DNA of 64,000 nucleotides from Tipula vernalis (Eukaryota; Arthropoda; Insecta; Diptera; Tipulidae), in contig OY282558.1 in assembly GCA_958295665.1 (NCBI GenBank), forward strand, positions 18,847,409 to 18,911,408, written 5' to 3'. A model generated the notes under the pieces. That model ran no database searches. It had not been told where the DNA came from and saw nothing but the letters and a program-made list of their open reading frames with translations. How positions within the stretch are numbered: position 1 is the stretch's first letter; each line of letters begins with the position of its first letter. Positions 1-12,507 of the stretch are shown in pieces. The position numbers and the translations under genes were made by a program.

Positions 1-1
1 A

Positions 2-196
2 CTGATAACAGGAAATCTGATGGGAAAATTGCTAAAAAAAATTGGTGGCTTTGAAATTCAAATGATAACAGACTTTGATGCCACAAGTAACATTATTGAT
101 CAAAATGGCAAACTATTCGACTCCTGGATAGGATCGATTGAAGTTACGTTAATAAACCTTGTCCCAAAACAATTCTTCAAGTGGACATTCCATTAG
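2..196 (+). other. Open reading stretch, unrecognised, cut by left window edge
   Basis: Frame 2 is open for 65 codons from the left edge to a TAG at 194-196. Its composition is protein-like (for example a GKLFDSWIGSIE segment), but I do not recognise a family. It lies just upstream of a Ty3/Gypsy-like relic on the same strand, so it may be an older part of the same element. It could equally be chance or the end of something outside the window. Confidence 0.2.
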
Positions 197-233
197 ATCT
201 AAATATTAGTATATTACACCAGTTCAAAAAATT

Positions 234-392
234 TTGAATGGAAGCCAGCATTGTCAAAAATCATTTAACTTATTGAAAAATAAGTTGTCAGGCAATATGG
301 CTCTTGGATATTATGATTCAGAGGACCTCACTCGTGTAATAGCTGATTCTACATATTCCGATAGCTGTCGGAGAGTCTATAATACAAATTAA
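234..392 (+). pseudogene. Ty3/Gypsy-type RT-RNase H junction relic
   Basis: A 52-codon open stretch reads CQKSFNLLKNKL, then LGYYDSEDLTRVIADS, then a stop. This resembles the segment joining reverse transcriptase to RNase H in Ty3/Gypsy polyproteins, where a Phe-x-x-Leu-Lys helix is followed by Leu-Gly-Tyr-Phe-Asp and the first RNase H strand (Thr-Arg-x-Ile-x-Asp-Ala-Ser). Neither the RT palm before it nor the rest of RNase H after it is readable. It is therefore a short dead fragment. Assignment is by motif recognition only. Confidence 0.55.
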
Positions 393-1034
393 AATAGAGT
401 CCCTCGTGAAATATAAGCTATATGTAGTAAAACTCTTAGATGGTAGCACTGGTAAGAGTTGAAGAACGTTTAATTTATTCAATTTAGAGATAGGTTTAGA
501 AGATTATATTTTTAATATCACCTTGATTTCAAAGCCAAAAAGCTCTCACAATTGTTCAAGCAACATGACGAAATTTAAGGAAGTACTGATGTAAAATTTT
601 CGAATTAGAATTTTCTTTCTATGGATATACATAGTTTATTACGTCTTGCAAAACAAGTTATCAGCTTAGTCCCTAAAATAACCAACATTTTCGTTGTTTA
701 GATTCGACCGATCTAACGAAGGTGACCGGCTTCCAAATAATCGTGTAAAGAGAACCTAAAAATTCTCCAACTTTATTCAACCGATCCTAATGGCGTTAAT
801 TTTGTAAAGGAGGAATATTGAATATTAAAGTGGTTTTGAAGCGGTTCAAATATCATTCTAGGATTAGTAATTAATGAGATTTGTCTTGCAGTGCAATCAA
901 AATTGTTGTTCTTTGTATGATATTGTCAAAATCATCTTCAATCGAAGCTAAATCAAACAAAATAAATACAATCAATATTTTATTTAAAAAAAATCAAGTA
1001 AACAAATCTATATCTCTAAAACCTAATGACAAAT
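393..1034. other. Intergenic, no recognisable gene
   Basis: AT-rich sequence downstream (in transcript sense) of the minus-strand polymerase gene. I see no conserved coding segment. On the minus strand, AATAAA hexamers at 1034-1039 (overlapping the stop codon) and 979-984 are candidate polyadenylation signals for that gene. Confidence 0.5.
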
Positions 1035-4000
1035 TTATTTCCCAAGATATTTCTGCAAAATATTATATTCCGTTATAAGGCTAAACGCCCCTGTACCACT
1101 TCGACAAGGTTGTCCAACAATTAAACGACTTGATGGCGATTCCAAGCTATCTTTTTTACCTTGCACCGTCGCCGATGTTAAAAATTGCAAAGAAGTCTCG
1201 AACGACATTTGTTGTAGTGGTGACGCGGACGATGTCATCCCACTCCGATTTAATGGTTTGTACACACCACTGAATGTCATATAATCAGCGATTAAGAATA
1301 AATGTCGTGGATCCACCCGAATCCCGTACACATTAAACACATTTTCAACCTCTTTGACGATTACTTGTCTCGCGGCTTCAATGCCATATGTCTGTGAAAC
1401 GGCGTGAATATCGTTTGTGTATAGTCGATTTATATCCAGAATTTTACTATAATTGAACATTTCAATGATATTGATGCCCTCAGTTTTAAGAGTTAGTTTT
1501 TCTTTGTTTGAATAAGTAATAGCCCGCTTAATATTTGGTGTCTCCCAAATAACGGCTTTTTTAGCCACTTCTTTCAAGAGTACTGCAAGGTCAACGGTTC
1601 GGTTTTTTGCAGGAAGATTAAAAGTGATTTCGCACCAAGAGTGTTTAATTTTGTCGTAAGTGTAAGTTTCGGCTAATTCATGATTATCCACAACACTTCG
1701 AGCTGCTTCGTCAGAAATTTCAGTTTCATCTAATCCTTTGGTCCCCAATTCTTCTGCGTAATTTTCATTTTCTAAAAATAGAAACGAAAATAATTTTTAA
1801 TTAAACATGCCGCAAGTCTCTCACTATTTGTGGATGAGTTTTAGTTAAGGATATATAATTTTATTATTACGAAAATATTTAGAATTTACATTTATTAAGC
1901 CAGGTACAACAAACTTACCAGAACCATATGCATCATCCACTTCATTTCCTTCAGGTTCTTCATAATCACATTCATCCGTTTGTTTCTGTTTACGTCGATC
2001 TTCGGTGGCATCACCATCATCCGCATTTTCCTCATCCTCAGAACTCTCATCATTTTGCTTCTCTTCGCGTTCTGGCTCTTTAGCATCAATTTTTGAATCT
2101 TCAAAATCTTCGAGAGTTTGCCGCTGTTTTGAAGTCCTTTTCGGTTTATCATCATCCAGATCCACTAGTGAACTTTTAGACTTTGCCGCTTTAATTATGG
2201 CACGGAACATGAGCTTAAAGAAATTATTAGTCATGTACCTGAGCACAAATTTTGGTTTAACGCAGAATTTTTTATCGTAACCATCGTAAGGCAAAAATTG
2301 GAATCGCAGATTGTATTGACGTGCTCTGTAAGGCCGTAATTTTAGGCATGATTTAACATCAATTTTTTCGAGTACATCGGCTAAAGTGACCCGAATTAGT
2401 CGGAGCCGTAATTTTTCGGCAACATTTTCTAAATTACTGATTGGAAGGAACGGAATATCCATTGAAGGTGTTTTAATATTTTTTGAAGCCATCATAAGGA
2501 TTTCCCTGAGCCGTGGAATACCGAGTGTCACGTTCATTTCACCGCGGCCAGCAAAATGGAAAGTGTTCAATGTCATTTGGGTTGATGGTTCACCGATTGA
2601 TTGAGCGGCTAATAAGCCAACCGGTTCACCGGGACAGGCAAGTGACATAACATTTTTGGCGTACATCACATTTTCGATTTCGTGCCGATCTGCAGTTGGA
2701 TTTTTCTTTATATAGTCATTGATTAGATGTAACATATTCTCTGATACTGAGCCAAATGCGTTGTCAGGTCGAAATTTCGATATTAACGGATCTGGACATT
2801 TCCGATTTTGTTTGCAATAAGTTTCTCGCTTCTCGTCGTCCGTTTTGCGCCATAATTTCATTAATTTCTCGTCAATTTTGCGGCGCCCGGTAGCCTTCAC
2901 GATTTTATTCGGCTTTTTCACCTGGATTTCATCACGGAGCTCTTTCGAAAATTGTTGGAAGGGTGAATGATGTGCTAATTTTGAATGATCCTTGTGCTTT
3001 TTTACCCACGAATGTAATTTCTTGACATACTGATGCAACTGTTTATTCACGACATCGGAATTTTGTAATTTTTCTAGCGTTTTCTCATCCACTATGGCCT
3101 TTGTATTTGAGTACAAGAAATCCATTTGGAATGATTTTAAAAATTGGGCTTGTGTTATATCCATACCATCCTCGCCATACAAAAACTGTATCACACTATT
3201 ATCACTATCGCGGACAGTTAAATCATAATTTACGTTCAAACCTTCCAAATGTTTGATCAAACACCGCTGTAAATATCCTGAACGACTGGTTTTGACCGCT
3301 GTATCGATAAGACCTTCACGACCCGCCATACAATGGAAAAAGAAATCTTGCGGTTGAATTCCGGTCATAAATCGGCCATCGATAAAACCACCTGATTTTG
3401 GTGAGGTCTCAAAGATTGCAAAACTGGGTAATGATTTTCCGGATATCATCAAAGGTGGCCGTTTTCCTTCCAATTCGATCTGCCCGAGCAGACATGATAT
3501 CTGCATAGTATTGACTGTGGAACCTTTTGCACCAGACTGCACCATCAGTTGTAGGTTATTATCTGGAAATTTTTCTAATAATCCGGCTGGAAGACAAGTC
3601 TGATTAATTTCGTTGGTATAGCTGTCCAAAACTGATTTATAAGTGCGATCTAAAACTGTCCGGAAATTGAAATTTGTTGAGTAGGCAGCTTCGAGCGACT
3701 CGGCTAATTTTTCTAGACTTGAATCTTCCGGAATTTCTAGTGCCTTCGCCGTAGTTCTGAATCCAATTTGACGGCTTTCTTCGATAATTTCTTTCCTTTT
3801 TTTATCAGCATTCGACAGTACCAATATATCTCGCACACCGAGGGTGAACCCAGTCCATTGGAGGTATAATGTAAAACATCGTGTGAACGAAGATAGGAGT
3901 TGTGTGGACACATTACCGCCGTAAATTTCGTAGATGCAATGCACCAAACTATACGGAGTAGAACCATAGTGCATTTTGTCTAAAACCCCAACGAGTAATT

Positions 4001-6200
4001 CACCATTACGAATAACAACTTCGGCTTCAGTCATCTCAATTCCACGTAACTTTGTTCCCCCTGCTGTATAAAACCGTTTCTCGTATTTTTCCCAAGCATT
4101 TGCATTAATTTTTGCCTTGCTCTTTAAATTTATCTTGGGTTTATGATTGGGCAAAACATTTATGATAATGGTGGAGAAGATCTGCTTCCCAGACCATAAT
4201 TTTACTGGTTTTAAAATGGCTGGCGGTAATAGCGTGATTTTCCCTCGAACATGACTTAAACCCTGGTATACGAGTTGCTGGTAATCTTCTTTCGAGAAAA
4301 ATTTTCCACGCATCGAAATGCGAACTCCGGCAATTATATGATCCTGAATTAAACCGCCTAATGGTGTGCCATCCTTGGGTACGAGAAAGTTATTTGCGAC
4401 GTTCACAATGCTGAACGCCTCACTGCGTGCTAAATGATTTTGTGGAAAGTGGGCGTTCATCTCATCTCCATCAAAATCGGCATTGTACGCTTTACAATTC
4501 GAATAATGCATTCGGAAAGTTTTCTCGCCTTTTAATATTCGGGCTTTGTGGGCCTGCATCGAGGGCCGATGTAAACTCGGTTGACGATTTAATATTAGCG
4601 GATCACCATTCAAAAGATGACGATGCACGATTTTTATGCCAGTCTCGTTTGGTGTAAGCAACAATTTTGCAAGGCTTGAACGTTTAGTCTCATCATCCGT
4701 TGGAATTATAACCCGATTTCCATTTTCGTACTCAATGTAGTTTGCACCGGGGTGTATGTCAGGACCATTTTTGACAAACCTCCGCAGCTCTTTAACATTC
4801 CACGATGTTACAGGTGTCGGAAATGTTAGTTTTCGGGCAAATATTTCCGGTACCCCAATTTCATCGACATTAATATTTGGATCCGGCGTGATAACGGTAC
4901 GTGCCGCATAATTTACTCGTTTCCCCATCATATTCTGTCTAATCAGACCTTCTTTCCGTTCGATGATTTGTTTCAATCCTTTTGATTTACCATTTTCGGG
5001 CGCGCTCATAGTAGCATCGACCTTGCTTTGCAATGCTAGCCAAGCGTTCAACATTTTATGTGAACCTGTTTCGCCAGCAGACGACTCGTATTCTGTCATA
5101 ATGTCCTCGGTCAGTTCCAAATTAGTCCGATTGCTTTTCGAATTTAATACGGCCAAAATCGATTTTAGAGTGGTATTAGCAAAGATTATTTCCTTATAAT
5201 TGTTGGTCTGTATATGTTCGGATATTCGATCGGCTTCTCGTATAGGCGGCCGAAGATTTGGTGGTACTACTGGAACTATATCCATGAATAGTGCATCGAC
5301 CGGCGATTCAATATTTTTGGAACACTTGTCGAATAAAGGGAATAATGATTTCCATAAATCAGCGTCTTGTTCATATGCTTTGCGAAGAAATGTACGAGCT
5401 TCTTCAGCTATTAGCGTCTTATTCACCGATGTTATCTTCCTAGGAGTTCTACCCTCACTTTTGTCTTCATAGAATTTCATCATTTCGGATTTTGAAACAT
5501 TTATGACAAGTTTCCCGTAGGAAACGGTCACCTTTTTGATAGCCAATTTGCAGAATATGCATTTCTTAACATTAACTTTGACAACTGAATCAATCAACCC
5601 CATACGATATGATTCGACATTTTGGCTGTTAAAATGCTCTTCTTTACTAGGATTGTTATTTAAAACCTCTTCACATTCCTTCATTTTTTCTTCATAGTAT
5701 TTGTCGAATTCACGTTGCTCTTCCGATTCGACTGACGTCTCTTCCATATGAACTTGAAGATCAATCTGGGTTTTGAACACTTCCAAACTCTGGGCCTCGG
5801 TAATATAACCCGCATCTACAAGTCTCAGCTGTAATTTGAGAATATCTTTAGTCCGTTCAGATATTTGGATTTTGAGACACTCGAGACATAAGATTCTCAA
5901 CATCTTGTACACCGTTCTCATAAAAAATGGATTATATGTTAACATACATAGTTCAATATGGCCGATGTGCCCAGGGCACTGAGCAAATGATTTCAAACAA
6001 GTTGAACACGGATCATCTCGTTGCGATGCCGGTCCCATTGCCAAATCATATAATCCACCGGGTATAGTATTGCCCAACTGATCATATGTATAGTGAGCTA
6101 TTACTTTAGTTGCACTCAATTTTATTATATCACGGCTACTGAACACGGCAAATTGTAAATCTGATGGATGAAAATGAGTTTTCAATGATTTTTTATCCAT
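1035..6200 (-). CDS. RpI1 (POLR1A): RNA polymerase I largest subunit (A190/RPA1), two exons
   Basis: This is the catalytic subunit of nucleolar RNA polymerase I, which transcribes the large rRNA precursor. Exon 1 is 6200-1919 and exon 2 is 1771-1035; splicing (donor GTAAG, acceptor TAG) gives 5019 nt and about 1672 residues, close to the usual 1640-1720. Visible features: clamp zinc ligands C65, C68, C75 and H78; a second pair set C105/C108 and C212/C215; the catalytic loop NADFDGDEMN, with metal-binding aspartates D575, D577 and D579; and the bridge-helix/trigger-loop region around residues 1190-1235 (GEPSTQMTLNTFHFAGRGE). A long acidic, lysine-rich stretch at about 1345-1425 corresponds to the Pol I-specific acidic insertion in the jaw. 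Exon 2 gives the end of the jaw and the C-terminal cleft (SRLIVGQPCRSGTGAF). The ATG at 6200 gives a normal N terminus. The largest subunits of Pol II and III lack this jaw insertion, which separates it from them. No frameshift is seen, so the gene looks functional. Confidence 0.96.
1772..1918 (-). other. Intron of the RNA polymerase I largest-subunit gene
   Basis: A 147-bp GT-AG intron. On the minus strand the donor is G|GTAAGTTTG, with GT at 1918-1917, and the acceptor is TTTTTAG, ending at 1772. The junction rebuilds a Glu codon and keeps the acidic linker in frame with the C-terminal exon. Without splicing the frame runs about 24 codons into the intron before a stop. It sits directly after the acidic Pol I-specific insertion. 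Confidence 0.9.
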
Positions 6201-7575
6201 TTTTTGAGGTTATGATCCAACAGACTAATAATTCGTTATTTAATATTTTTATTCACAAATTTCATTCGTCGTTTATTAATAAATCACTTTTTAATATTTT
6301 TGTTGTTTAATTTTATTTATTTAATTGAATAAAACTGATTTTCTTTTCACATTAGAAGATCACATCGCACAATGCAAATCAATAACAGAGAAAAACTGAA
6401 AGCATGGTGTACGGTGTACATATTGTTGTTTTGACGTTTCATTAGAATGACGAAAACATAATGAAAGGCAGTGAGTGGTATTCAGCTGCAGCGATAGAAA
6501 AAATGCTACCAAAATAACGAAGAATGTTTTGGGTAAGCAAAATAAAAATACAAATTTTAAATATTTTGTTTTAGGAAATAAAGAACAATCATTTTAATTC
6601 GTTTCATGACTACATTGCACTTTCTTTCTTGCGCTCAACTCCACGGATGAGCACTGACTTTCAAAGTGTTTGGAGAAATGAATATGGGAAAATTTAAGTA
6701 ATTGGTTTGTTTCTGGAATGTTTGTGTATAAAATTAAACTAGGGAAATTATTCACAATTCATCACTCATTCGACTGTAGCGCCTTTTCTTGACTATAGCG
6801 GAGATTTGAATAACAAAAAGGAATAAATTCGCGCTTTTCCAAAATATTTATTAAATAATTTTCCCCCTTTTCCAGAATATTTTTAAAGCTTTATCCATAA
6901 ATGTTCGCCATTTTACAAGCAATTTCAGCGATCTGTTTTTGACCAAGGCAAGTGATAAATCGTCCAGCATAAATAAAATCTTTCTGTTCATGGAACTGTT
7001 TTTATAAGACATAACAGCTTAAGTCAAATTTGATAATTTTTCTGGACGAATTAAATAATTAATACAAAATTAGATTAAAAAATTGTTAATTGTTAAAATT
7101 TGCTTACACAGAAATAGAGCTGTGTGAATATGACGAAGAAAAAATTTGTAATGGAATTTGGCGGTATTAGTATAATAGACTAAAACAACCTGCACAGTAC
7201 ATTCTGTATACAATACCCAAGTATTTTTATTTCCGAAAATTTTTGCATTTTCCTGACATTTTGCGGATTTCATCACCGACTTTTGTCAGGAATAATGTCC
7301 GACTTATTATAAGATTTCCTATGAAAGTTGGCCAAAAAAGTCGGAAAATGATGACAAAAAAGTTAGGTTATGGTACGACAAATTTGTGGGCGGGGCTTAT
7401 AATATAAATTTTGGCGGCAAAATTTCACTTTTGAATTTAAATCTAGCTTTAATTAAAAATATATTTTTTTTTTAATTTTTTTTTTTCAGAATACTTTTTA
7501 TTACATGTATAAATTACAATATTACATTTATTATAATATATAAATTTTAACTCCACCTGAGTAAATACATTTTTA
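6201..7575. other. 5' flank of the polymerase gene and AT-rich spacer
   Basis: No coding segment is recognised on either strand. The first about 300 bases must hold the polymerase promoter and 5' UTR, but no TATA box or other clear element stands out. At 7268-7370 there are partial inverted repeats around CCGACTT/AAGTCGG. A 26-bp tandem duplication ends the spacer at 7550-7600 and overlaps the end of the cullin fragment. Confidence 0.4.
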
Positions 7576-7583
7576 ACTCCACC

Positions 7584-8247
<664 letters not shown>

Positions 8248-8512
8248 CTAACATTTTACTGTAAAATTGTCAGCCGATTTCGTTTTTTTAATAAACAATC
8301 ACAGTATTTTGGCACAAGCGATATTCTATTTACGTATAACGCAAACGCAATCGTAATGGCGTCTACTACAGAAAACAAAAATACGATTCTACTCCAACGC
8401 TAAGTGTGTCGAAATTTGGAAACCAAAATTCATCATTTTCCGAGATTTTCATCTGAAAACCGGACAAAAATTGATAACCGGTTCAAGTTTTCAGTTTTGT
8501 TATACTTGGGTA

Positions 8513-8736
8513 GGCTGCGGTCGAATTCTCGGGTAAATCATTTACTACGGTTAGTGTTCGTTTTTTGTTAAATTACGGATTTTTTCTATTTTATACTCGT
8601 TCAATTCTTATAACAATAAAGAATAAAGTATTTAAACGTGTAACATTTACTTTTTATTATTTCGTTTACCCTCCATAAAAAAAGGTTAATGCATTTACCG
8701 AATTTATCGGATTTACTCGAAAATTCGACCGCATCC
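8513..8736. mobile_element. MITE with 27-bp terminal inverted repeats, PIF/Harbinger-like
   Basis: The left end GGCTGCGGTCGAATTCTCGG and the reverse complement of the right end, GGATGCGGTCGAATTTTCGA, match over 27 bp with about three mismatches. The total is 224 bp, with no coding capacity. The left end also matches the element at 28786 (shared GGCTGC and TCGGGTAAATCATTTA), so they are one family. Flanks are GTA and ATA, not a clean target duplication. Harbinger assignment rests on the related copy, which has a TAA duplication. Confidence 0.65.
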
Positions 8737-8958
8737 ATAGAATGTAAATTGTGGTACAATCAAGTCCAGTCGCTGCGGCCTGATGAGGAGATTGATTTTT
8801 CATAATCATAAGCTCATCAGTTCGAAATTGGATTAAATTCTTTTCTGAAATATTAACTTCAAAAATAAATTAAAAGCTAGGTAGAAAAAGTTGAATATTG
8901 AAAATAATATTTGATTTAAGTCGACTTAAGCGATTCCAGAGATTGACATTCGGTCCTT

Positions 8959-9742
8959 CGAGATATCAAATACGCAGATCAACACATTGAACATCTGAGG
9001 ATAGTATTTCAGCGACTACAGAACGCAGGTTTGGTCATCAATTTAATCAAATGGTTATACCAAATTTTACACAAGGTATAATAAACTACTACCGCATTTT
9101 TGTATAGGATATTATAATAAACTACTACCGTATTATTCTGCCAAATGCAGCTCAATATCAAGCAGAATTGTACAAGTTTATAAAAGGCAGCAGGAAAAAT
9201 GACAATAGCAAAATCGAGTGGAGTGATCAATCTAACCAGGCTTTCGAGCACTGTAAGAAACGATTGGCAGAGGGCACACAACTAGCTCACCCATCGTATA
9301 ATGAAAAAATGTCTATCATAGTCGATGCTTCAAATCAATCTCTTGGAGCAGTAGCAGAGTTGCAAACAACGAAAGGATAGCAACCGCTAAGCTTCTTTTC
9401 GCGGAAATGGACAAACACGGAAAAAGATACAGCACGTACGCTCGAGAGTTGTTGGTGGCGTATGCAGCAATCAAATACTTTAAGTACTTCATCGATAGTC
9501 GCGAGTTTACACTTTATATCGATCACAAACCCCTTACGTACGCACTACATCAAAACCTGGAAAAAGTATCACCACGTCAACGCAGGCATCTAGACCAGAT
9601 AGCTCAATACACAGCCGACATACAACATATCTCCGGTAAGGATAATGTGGTGGCGGACACCCTCTCTCGAGTCGAAGCACTAACGATCACGGACAGCGTA
9701 GATTACTCGCTGATGATGGACAAACAATCCAAGGATGATTAA
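8959..9742 (+). pseudogene. Ty3/Gypsy reverse transcriptase-RNase H relic
   Basis: Positions 8959-9057 read HIEHLRIVFQRLQNAGLVIN, the RT segment after the catalytic YxDD motif. A short rearranged stretch with an 18-bp direct repeat follows. Then INYYRIILPNAAQ and IEWSDQSNQAF (RT thumb and connection) lead into LAHPSYNEKMSIIVDASNQS (start of RNase H). A stop and frameshift occur at about 9380. The next frame, 9407-9742, gives RYSTYARELLVAYAAIK, IDHKPL and the terminal GKDNVVADTLSR, which closes RNase H. No integrase, gag or LTR is visible. The fragment cannot encode a working enzyme. Confidence 0.9.
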
Positions 9743-10930
9743 CTGATTACACTAATCGAAATGAATATAATTTCAAATTCGACGAATTTTTAGTTACTAC
9801 TTGAATTATCTCAATAAATACCCCCTACAATCCAAGATCCTTGTTAGCCGGGTAATTTTTTATTTTACATTCATAATTGTTAAATTGCTAAGCATACTAA
9901 TTATTTGTAAAAATAAAAAATTATCCCTAAGAATTAACTGAAACGGTGGGGGAAAAACTTTAGAATGATTAGAAACGAATTTTGTGAACGGTGGTCCACT
10001 TTTACTCTCAGTCATTTTTACACTGAGCGCTCGTCATCATAATTAAACAATACCAAAATTCAATAAGTTTTCGTTCGCAAACAAATCTCACACCCAACAA
10101 TAATTTAAGCTTATGCGTTAAACACTTCTTAAATTTTTTGCTGCCGACTAATCGTACCACTTATGAAAATAAATCGTTAGGCTAATTCATTTCTTAATAA
10201 TTGAGTAAAATAATAATAATAGACATTTCACATCTGAGTTACATCTGTATACTTACATTTTTTTTATATATTTTGTTCAGGCTTATCATTGTTTTATATT
10301 TTTGATACTGGGTTAGTGTACCTCGTGCAAATGATAATATTGATTTTAGGATTTTTTGGCTTGGAAGATAATTAAATACATTATAAACTCGAAGTACATA
10401 ACACAGAAATTTATTCAAAATTAATAAAAACTTTCCATTCGCCGATAACATTGATTTAGAATTTGAGTCAGATCAATCAGAAAATGCCACAAATTTATAT
10501 GGAAATTATCAAATAACAAAATACTCTTCAGATAATGTAAGATCAATTAATTAATATTGATAAAAAGTAGGCTAAACAAATGTAATATTGTTATATCTAT
10601 ATAACAATAACAATGTATAATGTAATTCCTAACCAAATAAACAAAATACTTACAGGGTGAAATATAAGAAAAAAAATAAAATGAAGATTTACAATTTACT
10701 TCCGTAATTAGTCGGAAATTAAATGAAAAGCAAACGATTTAGACTTTGAAAGTTGACATGTAAGAAATGGGCACACGCTAAGTTTTTCGTACACCTTTTC
10801 TTTGAGTTGTCTCGAGTACCAATTTTCAATAAATTATTTCACATGTCCTCACTTTGCTCATGCGAGTCAACACTGTAACACATCATTTCATCGTTTCTTA
10901 CCTCTTTGCCTACAAACTATTACTAAAGAT
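9743..10930. other. AT-rich spacer, nothing recognised
   Basis: No protein-like or RNA-gene-like segment was recognised on either strand. Short open stretches here are lysine/asparagine-rich and look like chance frames. Confidence 0.4.
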
Positions 10931-11224
10931 ACATGTTAAACCGAAAGTGATCTGACTGAAAATATCCAAGTTAAATTCAACATGTAAACGGCAACTTGGC
11001 TGAATGTTATCTGAAAGTAGTCTGAGTTCGGTCAACTTAAATTTGGTTGGTTGAGTCAGTACATATGTGTATATATATTTACGAAGTGATACTTATTTTA
11101 AATAATTTGACATTTAAACTGTCAATTCAGATCAAATAAAAAAGTCTCATTAACCACCAACCCAAAGTTTCAGTGAGACCGCTTTCACTCATAACTCAAT
11201 CAATCACTTTTGGGTTTAACATGT
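10931..11224. mobile_element. Possible MITE with inverted ends
   Basis: ACATGTTAAACCGAAAGTGA at 10931 is matched, inverted, by the right end (reverse complement ACATGTTAAACCCAAAAGTG), ending at 11224. The arms are about 27 bp and imperfect. The interior is non-coding. No target-site duplication is obvious, so it could be a plain inverted repeat. Confidence 0.45.
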
Positions 11225-12083
11225 TTCTTTATTATATGTTGGAGCGAAAATATTTTTTGTTGCAATTTTCAACAAAAATTTTACGTGAGGAACGAATTAT
11301 TATGCACCAATACAAATAAATGACCAATCAAAATATTTAAAATTTCGTTCATCTAGTATACTATTGTTATTACCATCTTCTAGGTCCTATCCTACTAATA
11401 TAATATTTCTGGGTATTTTCTTCTATTCATTCCACAGAAAGAACAGAAGGAATAGAATATATATCACGTGACTTCGGAATATTCCGTTCGTAATGTAATA
11501 AAAGAACGGATTGGAACAAATGGAATACATTTTCCATATAGCATGATTTTTTTTATTTTTAAAATTAGGAAACAAATTAAATTTATTAAATATTGTAAAT
11601 AATTTCATTATAATTAATTGAAGTTGCAAATAATTTGTACGTGAAAACACACCATGCAATATTAATTTTAATTGATACATCATAAAAAATATAACCTGGG
11701 AATTTTTGTATCCGCCAAGCTCTATTTAAAACTATTATCGTCGATTTTTATTATTTTACATCTTAAACAATTAATTATATCATAATTAATAATTTTAATT
11801 TTCCATAATATGTACGATTTAATTCAATTTATAATCATTTAAATTGTAAACATCGCACATAATTACAAAACGTCAAACGATCTCTTTATTCCACCTTTCG
11901 ATGTATACACAAAGAATAGATCCGGAATATTCCGAATAAATAAAAGAAAACACCCTTTGTTTAAGCTTCCACAATTAGATAGGTCCTAAGGTAACGGAAG
12001 CCATGTGGCTATGTGCCATATCCCTGTCGGATGAGGGTGTTAAGCAGTGATCAAAAAAGTTGTTGTAATAAATAATAGTAAGC
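11225..12083. other. AT-rich spacer, nothing recognised
   Basis: The palindromic core GGAATATTCC occurs at about 11477 and 11921, once on each side of very AT-rich sequence. No gene or clear element boundary could be supported. Confidence 0.35.
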
Positions 12084-12091
12084 GTTGTAAT

Positions 12092-12499
12092 CAAGGTTGG
12101 GCAGTAACGAATTACATGTATTTGAATTACGTAATTAAAATACAAATTACAATTTGTAATTTGTATTTTAATTACTCATTCTCCAAGTAACAGTATCTTG
12201 TATTTTAATTACATAAATTCTAAGTAATTGTAATTTGTATTTTAATTACCCCAGTTTTTGAAATTTCTTATTTACATTTTTCAAGGCTTATTAAAATTTG
12301 GTTCCAGAGTCATCAACATAAAACCTAATCTTAACAATCTTTTTCTAATGATACGTTTTTTCACTAAATGAATTTTGTCAAATCAAATTTATCAATTTAC
12401 AAATGTAAAGTATTTGTAATTTGTATTTTAATTACTGAGTTTGCTGTAACTAGGAAAAGTATTTTAATTACTCAGTGTAATGTAATTTGCCCAGCATTG
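12092..12499. mobile_element. hAT-like MITE, left copy (408 bp)
   Basis: Starts CAAGGTTGGGCAGTAACGAA and ends ATTTGCCCAGCATTG. The interior is made of repeated TAATTAC/GTAATTA-type words, so the whole element is strongly palindromic at small scale. It is 50 bp shorter than the right copy because of internal gains and losses of the AATTGTAATTTGTATTTTAA motif. Confidence 0.75.
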
Positions 12500-12507
12500 T
12501 AATTAGG

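Noticed and set aside
1..392. One intact Gypsy polyprotein at the left edge
   Set aside because: Only about 52 codons are recognisable and frames are broken on both sides.
2005..5472. Several plus-strand frames opposite the polymerase I gene
   Set aside because: They are antisense shadows of a highly conserved coding sequence and carry no recognisable domains.
8780..8834. Hammerhead ribozyme at CTGATGAG ... CGAAA
   Set aside because: The words are present and CTGATGAG/CTCATCAG pair with each other, but the core would need stem II between them and the required pairs before GAAA do not form.
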